Assembly (NCBI GenBank): GCA_949285785.1
Contig: CASEAG010000028.1
Location: 1-64,000, forward strand
Source: an uncultured Spirochaetales bacterium
GTDB lineage: Bacteria > Spirochaetota > Spirochaetia > Sphaerochaetales > Sphaerochaetaceae
DNA length: 64,000 nucleotides
Reading direction: 5' to 3'
The notes beneath the pieces were generated by a model that had not been told where the DNA came from, made no database searches, and worked only from the letters and a program-made list of their open reading frames with translations. A program made the position numbers and the translations under genes. This document shows positions 26,866-36,824 of the stretch, in pieces; position 1 is the first letter of the stretch, and every line of letters starts with the position of its first letter.

Positions 26866-29443
26866 TGCCGGACAGCGCCCTGATCTCCTCTTGGAGCCTT
26901 CCGATCTTCACCATAGCCTCAAGGGGTGTGGAACTTGTGAGGTCGAAGTCGATGATCTCGTCAAGGATCCGGTCCTTGTCCTGCTCCCCGGCAGCGCTCG
27001 TATCCACGAAGAGATCAAGCTGATCGGTCGACAGGTCCATGCTGTAGTCGGCGAAATGCCGCTTCTGGAAGGCACTCGCCTCCCTGATGACGGAAGAGGG
27101 TATTCCGGCCATCCGTGCGACGTGCAGCCCATAGCTGCTCTCGGCGACCCCGTCCATGACCCTGCGTAGGAACACTATGTCGTTCTTTTCTTGAGCGACT
27201 TCGAGAGTAAGAAGCTGCATCTGGCTGGTGTCCATCATGGTCAGCTCATGATAATGGGTCGCGAAAAGCGTAATGCATCCCATTCTGAGAAGATACATCA
27301 TTATCGCATAGGCAATGCTCATGCCGTCCTGGGTGCTCGTTCCGCGGCCTATCTCATCCATGATGACGAAGCTGCGTCTTGTCGCATTACGCAAGATGAA
27401 GCTGGCCTCCTGCATCTCGACCAGGAAAGTCGATTCTCCCTTCGCAAGATTGTCGCTGGCGCCCACTCTGCAGAATATGCGGTCGACCAGCGGTATCACG
27501 GCGCTGGTGGCGGGGACAAAGCAGCCGCAGTGGGCCATGAGCACGATCAGTGCATTCTGCCTGAGATATGTGGACTTTCCCGCCATGTTGGGCCCTGTGA
27601 TAAGTGCGAAGCGGGAACGGGTGGAATCGAAGCCGTTGCAGACGAACGACCCCTTGTCGAGGTATTGTTCGACGACAGGATGCCTTCCTCCTGTTATCGT
27701 CAGCTCTCCCTCCTCCTGGATGACGGGTCTCACATACCCTTCGCTTGCAGAGATCTGGGCGAAGCTCTGATAGACGTCGAGCTGGGCGAAGAGCACCCCT
27801 ATGCTCCTCAGGTCGCCGGCAAGTGCCGTTGCGGATGCGACGATGGAGTTGTATATGCTCCTCTCCCTTTCATCCGCCTCGGCTTGGGAACTGGCGATCT
27901 TCTCCTCAAGAGCGGAGAGCTCTGGGGTTGTGAAGCGCTCGCCGCCGACAAGCGTCTGCCTACGGATGAAATAATCGGGGATCTTCGACAGCTGACTCTT
28001 TGAAACCTCGAGATAAGTGCCGATTATGCGGTTCTCGCCGCATTTCATGATCGTGATCCCCGTCTCCTTGCGTATCCTGTCCAGATACTCCTCCAGCAGA
28101 GAGGAGCCGTGTGCATGTATCTCCCTCAGCCTGTCCAGCTCTTCATCATATCCCGGAAGCACGATGCCTCCGCTGTCACGGTCGTTTGTGCACTCCGGGT
28201 TGATGGCCTTTGCTATCGTGCCTGCAAGTTCGAGAAGAGAATCGGGGCTGCCCAGCTCCTCGCCAAGTAGACGCAGGTATTCGTCCCTCTCCCCTACCAG
28301 GGAGAAGAATGAATACAGGCTCTCCTTAATTGCAGTGAGATCCCTGACGACGGAACGCTTCATCTCGAGCTTCGATGCAAGGCGAATCAGATCGGCGCAG
28401 GAGGAAAGCAGACCTCGGATGCGCATCCGCTCATCGACATCATCGACAAGGCGCCCTGTCCATGACAGCCTCTCCTCGATGAGCAACCTGTCGCAAAGAG
28501 GCTGGAGAAGGATCTCTTTCAGTCTACGGCTTCCGGCTGCGGTGCATGTCCTGTCGATTGCGGAGAAGAGCGTATAGGCGCTTCCTCCATTCAATGCCTT
28601 AACGATCTCGAGATTACGTGTCGTCGCCTCATCGAGAAGCAGTCTTCCACAATCGTCGAGGACTCTTATGTTGTCGATCTGCCTGAGGTCGCTCCTGCTC
28701 ATCTGAACCAGATACCCCAGAAGGGCCCCGATAGGAGAAAGGAGCGGACTTTTGTCGTCGAGTCCGAAAGAGGCGAGGCTCTCGACATTCATGATCTTTT
28801 TTATGCGGTTCCTGCCCTCCTTCAGCGAGAAGCTCCAGGATGGCAGCTTGGTGACTATCTTCTCCTGGGCGTCGAGAACCGACCTGAGTCCACGGTCTGT
28901 GAAATACAGGTCGTCGCTGACGATGATCTCGGCGATGGAGATGGTGCTCAAAAGGGATGCAAGGGATGAAAAGTCCGGATCCTTGCCAAGGTCCCTGGCG
29001 AAGAAGCTGCCGCTCGAAAGATCTGCAAACGCCGTGACGCACTGACCCTTGAAGACGTCGACACAGAAGACATAGTTGTCCTTGAAGGAGTCCAGATACT
29101 CGTCCTCGACGACCGTACCAGGGGTATACACCTGGACGACCTCGCGTCTGGCGAGCTCCCTCGAGGATTCGGGAAGCGTCAGCTGCTCACAGACCGCGAC
29201 CTTGTGGCCGGCATCGAGCAGACGTTTGAGGTAACTCGTTGCAGCATGATAGGGAATGCCGCACATAGGGGCCGAACCCCTATGTGTAAGCGTCAGATTG
29301 AGCAGTCTCGACACTTCGATGGCGTCGTCATCGAACATCTCATAGAAGTCGCCAAGCCTGAAGAAGAGGATCTCGTCAGGATGCTGTGCCTTTATCTCCT
29401 GATACTGCCTCATCATCGGGGTGACAGGATCCTTCCCACCCAT
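26858..29443 (-). CDS. mutS: DNA mismatch repair protein MutS
   Basis: Recognises mismatches and starts repair with MutL. The 861 residues have the mismatch-binding motif RLGDFYEMFDDDA (about 29-41), the connector and lever domains, and the C-terminal ATPase: Walker A GPNMAGKST (near 615), FLVEMQEASFILRN, Walker B VIMDEIGRGTS and LFATHYHEL. It follows bamA by 11 bases and its GAGG ribosome site overlaps the bamA stop. In Treponema a Skp/OmpH gene stands between bamA and mutS; none is here. Confidence 0.98.
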   Translation of the reverse strand: MGGKDPVTPMMRQYQEIKAQHPDEILFFRLGDFYEMFDDDAIEVSRLLNLTLTHRGSAPMCGIPYHAATSYLKRLLDAGHKVAVCEQLTLPESSRELARREVVQVYTPGTVVEDEYLDSFKDNYVFCVDVFKGQCVTAFADLSSGSFFARDLGKDPDFSSLASLLSTISIAEIIVSDDLYFTDRGLRSVLDAQEKIVTKLPSWSFSLKEGRNRIKKIMNVESLASFGLDDKSPLLSPIGALLGYLVQMSRSDLRQIDNIRVLDDCGRLLLDEATTRNLEIVKALNGGSAYTLFSAIDRTCTAAGSRRLKEILLQPLCDRLLIEERLSWTGRLVDDVDERMRIRGLLSSCADLIRLASKLEMKRSVVRDLTAIKESLYSFFSLVGERDEYLRLLGEELGSPDSLLELAGTIAKAINPECTNDRDSGGIVLPGYDEELDRLREIHAHGSSLLEEYLDRIRKETGITIMKCGENRIIGTYLEVSKSQLSKIPDYFIRRQTLVGGERFTTPELSALEEKIASSQAEADERERSIYNSIVASATALAGDLRSIGVLFAQLDVYQSFAQISASEGYVRPVIQEEGELTITGGRHPVVEQYLDKGSFVCNGFDSTRSRFALITGPNMAGKSTYLRQNALIVLMAHCGCFVPATSAVIPLVDRIFCRVGASDNLAKGESTFLVEMQEASFILRNATRRSFVIMDEIGRGTSTQDGMSIAYAIMMYLLRMGCITLFATHYHELTMMDTSQMQLLTLEVAQEKNDIVFLRRVMDGVAESSYGLHVARMAGIPSSVIREASAFQKRHFADYSMDLSTDQLDLFVDTSAAGEQDKDRILDEIIDFDLTSSTPLEAMVKIGRLQEEIRALSGNE

Positions 29444-29454
29444 GATCCAGCACC

Positions 29455-32019
29455 TCAGTAAATGGAAGTCGTGATGGCCAGGACTATCGAGCCTCCGAGT
29501 ATGGAGTTGTCAATCAGCTGGAAGTTGTCCGTCTTGTCCCAGGTTGCGTTCTTGACCCAGTAGAGACCAAGCGGGAAGCCCGGAATCCTCAGCTTGATTC
29601 CGAAACCGGTCGCGAAGTACCAGTTCAGATCGGAGAACCTGTTAAGCTCCTCGAGGTCCTCTATCGCTCCATCTGCGGAGATGAAGACCTCGAAGTTGAG
29701 GATGTTCCTGACGATCGGATAGCTCAGCTCGATCTGGTTGTGCCACAGCAGACTCTTGTAAAGCTGTACCGAGAAGCCGCGTCCTGTGTTCATGCCATCC
29801 AGATAGAGCATCTCGTATCGGGTGGCACCATCGAATGGCGAGTACACGTCCCAGCCATGATCGTATGTGTTGTTCCAGAACTGAGGCAGCATCAGCGAAA
29901 GCGATGTGGTTCCGGAGAGCACGAGACTGCTGCTCTTGTTCTCGTCGTTGGTGTATGTGAACAGAGGCACATAGCCTGCAGCCGAGAAACTGAGCCTGTT
30001 GTAGTTGGAAAGTCCGCCGAGGAAACCTCCTGCATACGTATAGCTGGCCGAGAGCAGATAGCCCTTCGTAGTGTCCGTGATGAGGTCGCGTCCGTCCCAT
30101 GTGATCGAAAGCGAGAGCCTGTTGGAGAACTGCCACTTGTCGTGGTACTTCATGATCAGCGCCTCGTATGGGTCGTAGCTGTCATCGTAGAACGCGTGCG
30201 ACAGTCCGATGGACAGGCCAGCCGAAAGGGTGAGGTCGCCCGGACGGAAGTTGAACGTATAACCGGTGGAATAGCCGATGGAGAACGTGTAGAAGTCGTA
30301 GGACATCAGGTCGACCGCCCTGCTGGTGAGCATGCCGTTCGCCCTCCAGTCGGCATTGGAATCGAATCCCAGCGGATAAGTCTGGTTAAATTTGTCGCGT
30401 CCATCGTAATACGGGGAGTCCGTACCCCTCTGAAGCACGTTGTCGTAGGAGCTTCTCTCGACGGAAAGGGAGATTCCGTTGGACCAGCGCTTGTTGCCTA
30501 CCCAGCCGTCGGAAAGCGAAAGCGAGACGGACTGCGTATCGGGGGAGAGGTTCGTCGAGATGGCGAAGTCCCTACCCGTTCCGAAGATGTTCGTATCGGA
30601 CCACTGGAGGAATCCGGAGACCGGGAAGCCGTCGACGGTTCCACCGAAAGTGGCCCCGAACTGTAGCTGCATCTGATTGCCTTCTTCCACGGCGATCTCG
30701 AGTATGACGCCGTTCTCCGTCTCGCCCTGATACAGGCCTGTGGAGATGTCTGTGACGATACCGGTGTTGAGGATGTTCTGTCCGGATGCCTGGAGTGCGG
30801 CCTGGCTGAAGACGTCGCCGACCTTGAGCTCAAGCTCGCGTTCGATGACATATGGCTTGGTCTTCGTGAGACCCGTGATGACGATGCGCTCGATCACGGA
30901 CTGCTCGCTTTCCCTGATCACGAGATTGTAGTTGATCAGATGGTTCTCCTCGTCACGGGTGATGACGGGATCTATTGCCGTCTGGATATATCCGGAGTTG
31001 TAGTAGAGCGAAGCGACCGCCTGTATCTGGGTCAGGACCTCGCTCTGGTTATGGACAACGCCGGACTTCATGTAGAGAACATTCTGGATCTCCTCGTCGG
31101 AGAAAACTGTATTGCCCTCGAACGAGATGGTTCCAAGAAGCCACTGGCTGCCTTCGCTGATCGTGATGTCGACTGCGACCATATGGTACTTGTCATCCGG
31201 TTCGGTGACATCATGGATCTCATATCCCTCTATCACAGCGTCGATGTATCCATTGTCGTTGTAGTATGCAAGCAGCACCTGCATGTCCTGATCCATGGTG
31301 GATGCAACGAAGTTTCCCGAGCGGAAGAAGCTGCGCTCCTTGCTGGACATCTCCCTCTTGAGATCCTTCTCCCTCATCGCGCTGATGCCGATGAAGTTTA
31401 TCGAGCGTATCTTGTACTGGACGCCCTCGCTCACCGTATAGACGATGGTGACCGTGTTGTCGTCCTCGTCGATCTCGCTGTGGGCGTTGACGAGCGCATC
31501 GGCGAAACCTCTGCTGTTGTAATAGGTCTGGAGCATCGAGGCGTTGGCCCTGAGCAGTCCGGGAGAGAAGAAGTCGCCCTCCTGAAGCCCCTGCTCGGAA
31601 AGCAGGACACGGTCGCTGAGCTCGTCGTTGCCGTTGAAGACAATCGAGTCGATCATGGCGATCTCATGCACTGAGATCTCGACGTTCATGGCCCCTGTCA
31701 CAGGGTCAAGCTGCATATCCATCCCCTCGACGTATTCCAGCCAGGGCTGTGCGTAAAGCAGATTGATGATCTCGTTCTCAAGGTCTTCCGTCAGAACCTG
31801 CCCGACGTATGGCCTGAGCAGGCTTGTCAGAATCCTGCTCTGCACGTTCTGAAGACCTGCGAATGAAAAAGAATCTATGGTTCTTCCGTACCACCAGGAA
31901 CCTGTGAGCTCCTCCTGAACGGCTGTATCTGTCGTATCGACGATAGCCTGGTCTTCGGCATAGACTGGCGAGAAAGCCAGAAGAAGCGCCAGGACAGTCA
32001 GTGCGATTTTCCTGCTCAT
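29455..32019 (-). CDS. bamA: Outer membrane protein assembly factor BamA
   Basis: Central component that inserts beta-barrel proteins into the outer membrane. The 854 residues begin with a signal peptide (cut after about SPVYA, residue 21). Five POTRA domains follow (about 40-430); their alternating blocks include SFAGLQNVQSRILTSLLRPY, IVFNGNDELSDRVLLSEQGL and IVITGLTKTKPYVIERELEL. The rest is a 16-strand barrel with alternating aromatic residues, ending in TSIY rather than the usual terminal F or W. AAGGAG precedes the ATG. The gene lies between tamB and mutS. Confidence 0.95.
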   Translation of the reverse strand: MSRKIALTVLALLLAFSPVYAEDQAIVDTTDTAVQEELTGSWWYGRTIDSFSFAGLQNVQSRILTSLLRPYVGQVLTEDLENEIINLLYAQPWLEYVEGMDMQLDPVTGAMNVEISVHEIAMIDSIVFNGNDELSDRVLLSEQGLQEGDFFSPGLLRANASMLQTYYNSRGFADALVNAHSEIDEDDNTVTIVYTVSEGVQYKIRSINFIGISAMREKDLKREMSSKERSFFRSGNFVASTMDQDMQVLLAYYNDNGYIDAVIEGYEIHDVTEPDDKYHMVAVDITISEGSQWLLGTISFEGNTVFSDEEIQNVLYMKSGVVHNQSEVLTQIQAVASLYYNSGYIQTAIDPVITRDEENHLINYNLVIRESEQSVIERIVITGLTKTKPYVIERELELKVGDVFSQAALQASGQNILNTGIVTDISTGLYQGETENGVILEIAVEEGNQMQLQFGATFGGTVDGFPVSGFLQWSDTNIFGTGRDFAISTNLSPDTQSVSLSLSDGWVGNKRWSNGISLSVERSSYDNVLQRGTDSPYYDGRDKFNQTYPLGFDSNADWRANGMLTSRAVDLMSYDFYTFSIGYSTGYTFNFRPGDLTLSAGLSIGLSHAFYDDSYDPYEALIMKYHDKWQFSNRLSLSITWDGRDLITDTTKGYLLSASYTYAGGFLGGLSNYNRLSFSAAGYVPLFTYTNDENKSSSLVLSGTTSLSLMLPQFWNNTYDHGWDVYSPFDGATRYEMLYLDGMNTGRGFSVQLYKSLLWHNQIELSYPIVRNILNFEVFISADGAIEDLEELNRFSDLNWYFATGFGIKLRIPGFPLGLYWVKNATWDKTDNFQLIDNSILGGSIVLAITTSIY

Positions 32020-32037
32020 TTACAAACTCCTTGCACC

Positions 32038-32066
32038 AATATAATGGAAAAAGGGCAGAAAAGCTA
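32038..32066 (-). promoter_or_regulatory. Possible promoter of bamA
   Basis: A good TATATT (32043-32038) lies 17 bases after a poor -35 (TAGCTT, 32066-32061). It stands in the 112-base space between tamB and bamA, 18 bases before the bamA start, and upstream of the AAGGAG ribosome site. Confidence 0.4.
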
Positions 32067-32131
32067 CACGGAACAAGAAAGAGATTGTGTGTATTCGACT
32101 TCAGGATGCATAAGGTTCGCATGTTCCCGCA

Positions 32132-35100
32132 TCAGAAATAAATCGTGTTGCTGTACCTTATTCCGATGTTGTCGAACATGCTGTGCAATGTCAGGTTATA
32201 TGGCGTGGTGAAGAGAGTGAACGTTCCAAGCGGATTCTCCCACTCCAGCGATATCTCGAGGTCGAGTGACAGGTCGTCCGTCATGAATGCGCTCTCGTTG
32301 TATACGCTGTCTATTGCCTGGAGATAGAGCATGGCCTGTAGATAGAGGTCGTCCGCAATGTATTTTCCCATGTATATCGAGGTGTTGTTCAGGTATGTGG
32401 CAAGCGGTGAGAAGTTCATGCCGCTGTTGGAGAAGATGGTGTCTATGAGGAAGTTCTCCAGGATGCTGGTGCGCATCGAGAATATGTCGATTCCAAGGCT
32501 GTCACGGACAATCGAACCGAGGTCTGCATAGCTCGAGGTGTTGATCAGGCCCATCCTGTTGAGCACGTCGACGCCGGAGGTGAGGATGGACGCGACCGAT
32601 GCGAGGTTCGTCCCTCCATATGCGCTTGAAGGAAGGATGGATCCTCCGAGGATCGACATTATCTCCTCGGTGGTCATCTGTGGAGAGCTCTCGAATGTCG
32701 GCGAGAAGTTGTCCATGGTAGCGTTGTTGAGCACGAGATAGATGTCGACCTTCTCCCCTTCGCTACTGTAGCTTCTCAGGCGGGCGCGGAAGTTCATCCT
32801 CAGATTCGACATCTCGCTGCCTGCCGGCGGGAACACGATGCTTCCATCGGTGATGAAGAAGTTCTTCTGGAAGTAGTAGATCTCTCCGGAACGGAACGAG
32901 AGCGTACCGTTGAACTCCCTTTCCCTGAGCTGGCTGTCGTAAAGGAAGTGGAACCTGGTGCCATCCTCGAAGTATGCCCTGACGATAGGCTGGTCGGAAA
33001 GCGGAAGGACGAACGAGCAGTTCTCCATCAGCGTCACGTCGAATTCATCACGCACCTGGAAGCGGCTGGGGCCCCACCAGTGCGGCAACTCGTCCATTCC
33101 GATCGAGAGCATGGCATTGTACAGGTTCAGATCGCCGGAGAGGTAGTTCTTGTCAAGGTCGGACCATATCCTGAAGTATCCGTTGACGTCTCCCTTAATC
33201 TGCATGTTCTGGCTGTACACCGGCGCCCATACATGGATCGTCTCGCCCTCGGGGATCCAGACCTCGATATCATAGTAGTCGAGATAGTTCTCGTTGCTGA
33301 GCATGGCCTGGGCCACCGCGAAACCCCGGTGAAGGTCACCATTGTCCTCGTCCACGATGACTGCAGCCGTCTTGCTCGTCGTGGCATGGTTGTCGACGAC
33401 GGAAACCTGAGTGTCTCCTATGTGGAGATATGCATCGTCGACCCACCATACGCGCATGTCGAAGCCGTGCGAGCCGCCGTATCCGTACAAGTGGCTGTCT
33501 TCCGGACTTCCATACAGCACGAAGTCTCCGTATACCCATGAAGGATTGTCGAAGGTGACGAGAGGCACCGGAGAGAGCCAGTTGATGACGGAGAGGTTGA
33601 AATGGATGTCATCAAGGTGCAGATCGAACTCGTCGCGGCTCCAGTCGCCACTGATACGACCGTGGACGATTTCGTTTTCGAGAATGGCGATATCCAGAAG
33701 TCTAGGATCGAAATCGACATGCCCCTGTATGAGGTTCCCGTCGAATGACAGGCCCTCGTCCACAGAGAACGAGATGTCGACCACGCGGTCCTCGATTCCG
33801 ATCGTTTCATCGATCATGAGCTCGTCAAGCGAAAGCCTGGCAGAGAACGTCGAGGAGGTGATGCTGGAAGCCATGTCGATTGCAGCCTCGGCGAATGAGT
33901 CATGTGGATCGAGGAACACGTCAAGCCTGGCTGATGCACGCACGGGATAATCCCTGTCATCATTGACCTTGACATAGTCCATGCCTGCCTCGAGTGAAAG
34001 GAGCCCTTCTGTCGCATCATAAGTGAAGCTGTCCGCAAAAAGGGTGAACGTTCCGTTGCGGTAGACTATGTCGCCTCCCTCGAAACCGTCTTCATCGAGA
34101 ATGATGTCTCCTGTAAGGACATAGCCCTCGCTCTCGGCCGTCGAGTTCGTCATCCTCAATCTGCCGGAGAAGGAGAAGTCGTCACCGCCCTCGCCCCTTC
34201 CGATCAGCGTCGTGTCGAGAGTGGTGTTTGCCAGACCATATCTGTCCAGTCTGGCGCCATCCATCGTAAGGATTCCCGAATAGTCGCCGGGGTTCAGGAG
34301 CAGCGAGAGATTGAAGCGCTCCTCCATGTTTCCAAGCGTCATGGCGAAAGCCCTCTCACCGATTCTGTATATTGCGCTTCCGTAAAGGGGTTCGAACGAA
34401 TCGTTGACAGAGAGGTCATCGAGACGGACCTCCTCGTTGGAGATGGTCAGGGAGAACGAGATGTCAGGCCTTGAATGGATGAAGCCCATCGAATGTATCG
34501 TGAAGCCGTCGCTGTGGCCGTAGTATGACTGCCCTGCGAGGTCGAAGCGGAACGCAAGCTCGCCGTCAAGGCTGGAGTGGACGGTGCTGTCCGCCGACAT
34601 AGTGGGCAGTGTGAAATCGGAGAACGATAGACTTATGTCAATCTGCTGCCTGAAGTCGATGAGAAGGTCCAGTCCGGATGAACGCAGATCGAAATAGGCT
34701 TGATCGAAGTCGAGGACGAAGTCGAACGGATAGATGGTGTCGCCGCTTCTCAGCTCTCCTTCACTTGCGATGACACCCTCTCTAGCCCAGTTTATCGATC
34801 CCCTGAGGTAGCTGTTCGGGAAACGCGGGACAGTAGCATCCAGATAGTATTCGTTCTCGCTGTCCAGATTGAAGTCGATGTTGAGCACCCTGTTGCCGGA
34901 CTCCGTCATCTCGAGGGCGAGATTGCCCTGGGGGAAGAACGTGGCCAGATCGATCGAACCGGAATAGGCAAGACGCAGCCACTCCGTGGTGACGGAGAAC
35001 AGTCCGATGTCGCATATGCCGTCATGGATTTCCGCCTCGATCGAGCTCGCGACATTGAACCGGTACTGGTTGAACCTTATTCCGCTTATGGCAAGAGAGC

Positions 35101-36748
35101 CGATCAGTGCCGAGTCGAATGATCCGTTCATCAGGTCGTCATAGTGGAATTCCATCTGGCCGGAGAGCGTGGTATTCGCATCGACATACGAGTCAAGAAC
35201 AGGAGCATAGAGCATATACAGAGGCCGGAACTGGCCGAGAGAGAGCGAGCTGACAGAGAGGGATATGGACCTGTCCCCCACCCCGTTCATGTCAATCGAG
35301 AGGGATTTTCCGTAAGTCAGTCTGCCGGTCAGCCCTCCATCCCTATAGGTGATATCGGCGGCGATTATTTCAGGCAGCTGCCTGAACGAGAGTGCATCGA
35401 GATCCAGCGAGATGTCGACAAGCCTACCGTCCTCGATGATCATGGATGCACCGACGCTGACCCCGGTTCCGTCGAAGAAGCCGATGTCGCTGTGTCCGAT
35501 CACCGAGGCCGCAGCGGAGAGGAACAATGTCCTGCTGTTCATCTGTCCGGAAAGCGAGACGGTCTGCGAAGTCAGTCCGCAATACAGACCGTCGGTGATC
35601 TCATCAAGGCCTTCAATCCCGATGCCGGACACGGCCAGGTCGAACGTGAGAGCCTCTGTGATCGAGAGGTTGCCGCTGACGGAGCCGATGGAGGCCACGA
35701 GTCCGGGGGAGATGGATTCCAGGTCCGCCGTCTGCGCAGTGTTGAACGCAACGAGAAAACCGTCCTGGGAGTAGTCGATGCGCAGATCCAGCCTTGGAAT
35801 GTCCGCGCTGAGGTTCCCGTCATCCACATCCGCATCGAGAAGGACGACATCCGCACCGCTGAGGTCCCCATCCAGCGAGATTCGTGAGAGCGAGGCGTTG
35901 ATGTTCTGGTAAGCGAACGTGCTATCCATCGCGGACATGACAACCGGCAGATGCAGGAGGTCGATGTCGTGGAAGGAGCCGAATGGAAGCGTGATCGCCA
36001 GATTCGCCATAGTCGCCTCAAGCCCCCCATATGAGAAGCCGATCGCATCAAGGCTGGAACGGGCGATATAGCCTTCATCCTTCATCAGCGACAGGGATAG
36101 GTTGGAGGCCTCAAGCGAGGCATCTGCGAGGGTCAGCGAGATGTAGGGTGCATTGAACACGAAACGGACAAGCTCGAGACCGCTGTCGAGAATGAGGTTC
36201 ATCCTCAGGTCAGTGAACGACAGCTCCGCCAGATTCAGCGTGAAGTCCTCGATGTTGATCGAGTACTCCAGACCATAGAATGACATCCGGCTTATCACAT
36301 CATCGTAGGACTCTATGGATCGAAGCAGATTGTTGACGTCTTCAATCGACATGGGGTTGGATGGATCCTCGTCATGGGGCAGCATGTCGAGATTCACCTC
36401 GACACCGGTGACATCGACGGAGAGTCTACCCGTACCTGTCATGAATGCCCTGATCAGCTGGAACGGGTTGCGGTAGATCGTGACCCTGTCGATGGAGACG
36501 ATCGGCCCGCTTTCTCCACCGACGGATATGTCGTTGATGATCACTGTCTGGGAGAGATTGCGCTCAATGGATGAGTACGATATGTCGAAGCCGGTGAGCT
36601 GTTCGATTCTTCCAAGCGCCTGTGTGGCGATCATGTAGCCTGGCGAATCGATTCCCATGACGAACACGCACAAGAGCGCGGCGAGTGCGAAGCACACGAG
36701 CACTATCAGGGAAATGATGATGGTGGAAAGAGTCGTATGGTACTTCAT
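32132..36748 (-). CDS. tamB: Translocation and assembly module TamB-like (DUF490) protein
   Basis: A 1538-residue AsmA/TamB-type bridge protein anchored in the inner membrane by one N-terminal helix (IIISLIVLVCFALAALLCVF, 9-28) and spanning the periplasm as a long beta-taco. The C-terminal DUF490 domain is recognisable: YFQKNFFITDGSIVFPPAGS, then TTEEIMSILGGSIL. Such proteins move phospholipids or help assemble outer-membrane proteins. No TamA is present; in Borrelia TamB works with BamA, whose gene is next here too. The middle 1000 residues are low in recognisable motifs, as expected. Confidence 0.88.
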   Translation of the reverse strand: MKYHTTLSTIIISLIVLVCFALAALLCVFVMGIDSPGYMIATQALGRIEQLTGFDISYSSIERNLSQTVIINDISVGGESGPIVSIDRVTIYRNPFQLIRAFMTGTGRLSVDVTGVEVNLDMLPHDEDPSNPMSIEDVNNLLRSIESYDDVISRMSFYGLEYSINIEDFTLNLAELSFTDLRMNLILDSGLELVRFVFNAPYISLTLADASLEASNLSLSLMKDEGYIARSSLDAIGFSYGGLEATMANLAITLPFGSFHDIDLLHLPVVMSAMDSTFAYQNINASLSRISLDGDLSGADVVLLDADVDDGNLSADIPRLDLRIDYSQDGFLVAFNTAQTADLESISPGLVASIGSVSGNLSITEALTFDLAVSGIGIEGLDEITDGLYCGLTSQTVSLSGQMNSRTLFLSAAASVIGHSDIGFFDGTGVSVGASMIIEDGRLVDISLDLDALSFRQLPEIIAADITYRDGGLTGRLTYGKSLSIDMNGVGDRSISLSVSSLSLGQFRPLYMLYAPVLDSYVDANTTLSGQMEFHYDDLMNGSFDSALIGSLAISGIRFNQYRFNVASSIEAEIHDGICDIGLFSVTTEWLRLAYSGSIDLATFFPQGNLALEMTESGNRVLNIDFNLDSENEYYLDATVPRFPNSYLRGSINWAREGVIASEGELRSGDTIYPFDFVLDFDQAYFDLRSSGLDLLIDFRQQIDISLSFSDFTLPTMSADSTVHSSLDGELAFRFDLAGQSYYGHSDGFTIHSMGFIHSRPDISFSLTISNEEVRLDDLSVNDSFEPLYGSAIYRIGERAFAMTLGNMEERFNLSLLLNPGDYSGILTMDGARLDRYGLANTTLDTTLIGRGEGGDDFSFSGRLRMTNSTAESEGYVLTGDIILDEDGFEGGDIVYRNGTFTLFADSFTYDATEGLLSLEAGMDYVKVNDDRDYPVRASARLDVFLDPHDSFAEAAIDMASSITSSTFSARLSLDELMIDETIGIEDRVVDISFSVDEGLSFDGNLIQGHVDFDPRLLDIAILENEIVHGRISGDWSRDEFDLHLDDIHFNLSVINWLSPVPLVTFDNPSWVYGDFVLYGSPEDSHLYGYGGSHGFDMRVWWVDDAYLHIGDTQVSVVDNHATTSKTAAVIVDEDNGDLHRGFAVAQAMLSNENYLDYYDIEVWIPEGETIHVWAPVYSQNMQIKGDVNGYFRIWSDLDKNYLSGDLNLYNAMLSIGMDELPHWWGPSRFQVRDEFDVTLMENCSFVLPLSDQPIVRAYFEDGTRFHFLYDSQLREREFNGTLSFRSGEIYYFQKNFFITDGSIVFPPAGSEMSNLRMNFRARLRSYSSEGEKVDIYLVLNNATMDNFSPTFESSPQMTTEEIMSILGGSILPSSAYGGTNLASVASILTSGVDVLNRMGLINTSSYADLGSIVRDSLGIDIFSMRTSILENFLIDTIFSNSGMNFSPLATYLNNTSIYMGKYIADDLYLQAMLYLQAIDSVYNESAFMTDDLSLDLEISLEWENPLGTFTLFTTPYNLTLHSMFDNIGIRYSNTIYF

Positions 36749-36759
36749 CTCGCTGACTT

Positions 36760-36788
36760 TTGATTATAAACTAAATCTCGCCTATTCT
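36760..36788 (+). promoter_or_regulatory. Promoter of tmk
   Basis: TTGATT (36760-36765), 17-base spacer, TATTCT (36783-36788). A normal leader with AAGGGG ribosome site follows. Both boxes overlap those of the divergent tamB promoter. Confidence 0.6.
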
Positions 36789-36792
36789 TGAA
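36763..36792 (-). promoter_or_regulatory. Promoter of tamB
   Basis: Perfect TATAAT (36768-36763) behind a weak -35 (TTCAAG, 36792-36787) at 18 bases; the ATG follows 14 bases after the -10 and no ribosome site is visible. Confidence 0.55.
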
Positions 36793-36824
36793 TATCATAT
36801 GGAAACGGCAAAGGGGCAATTCAG

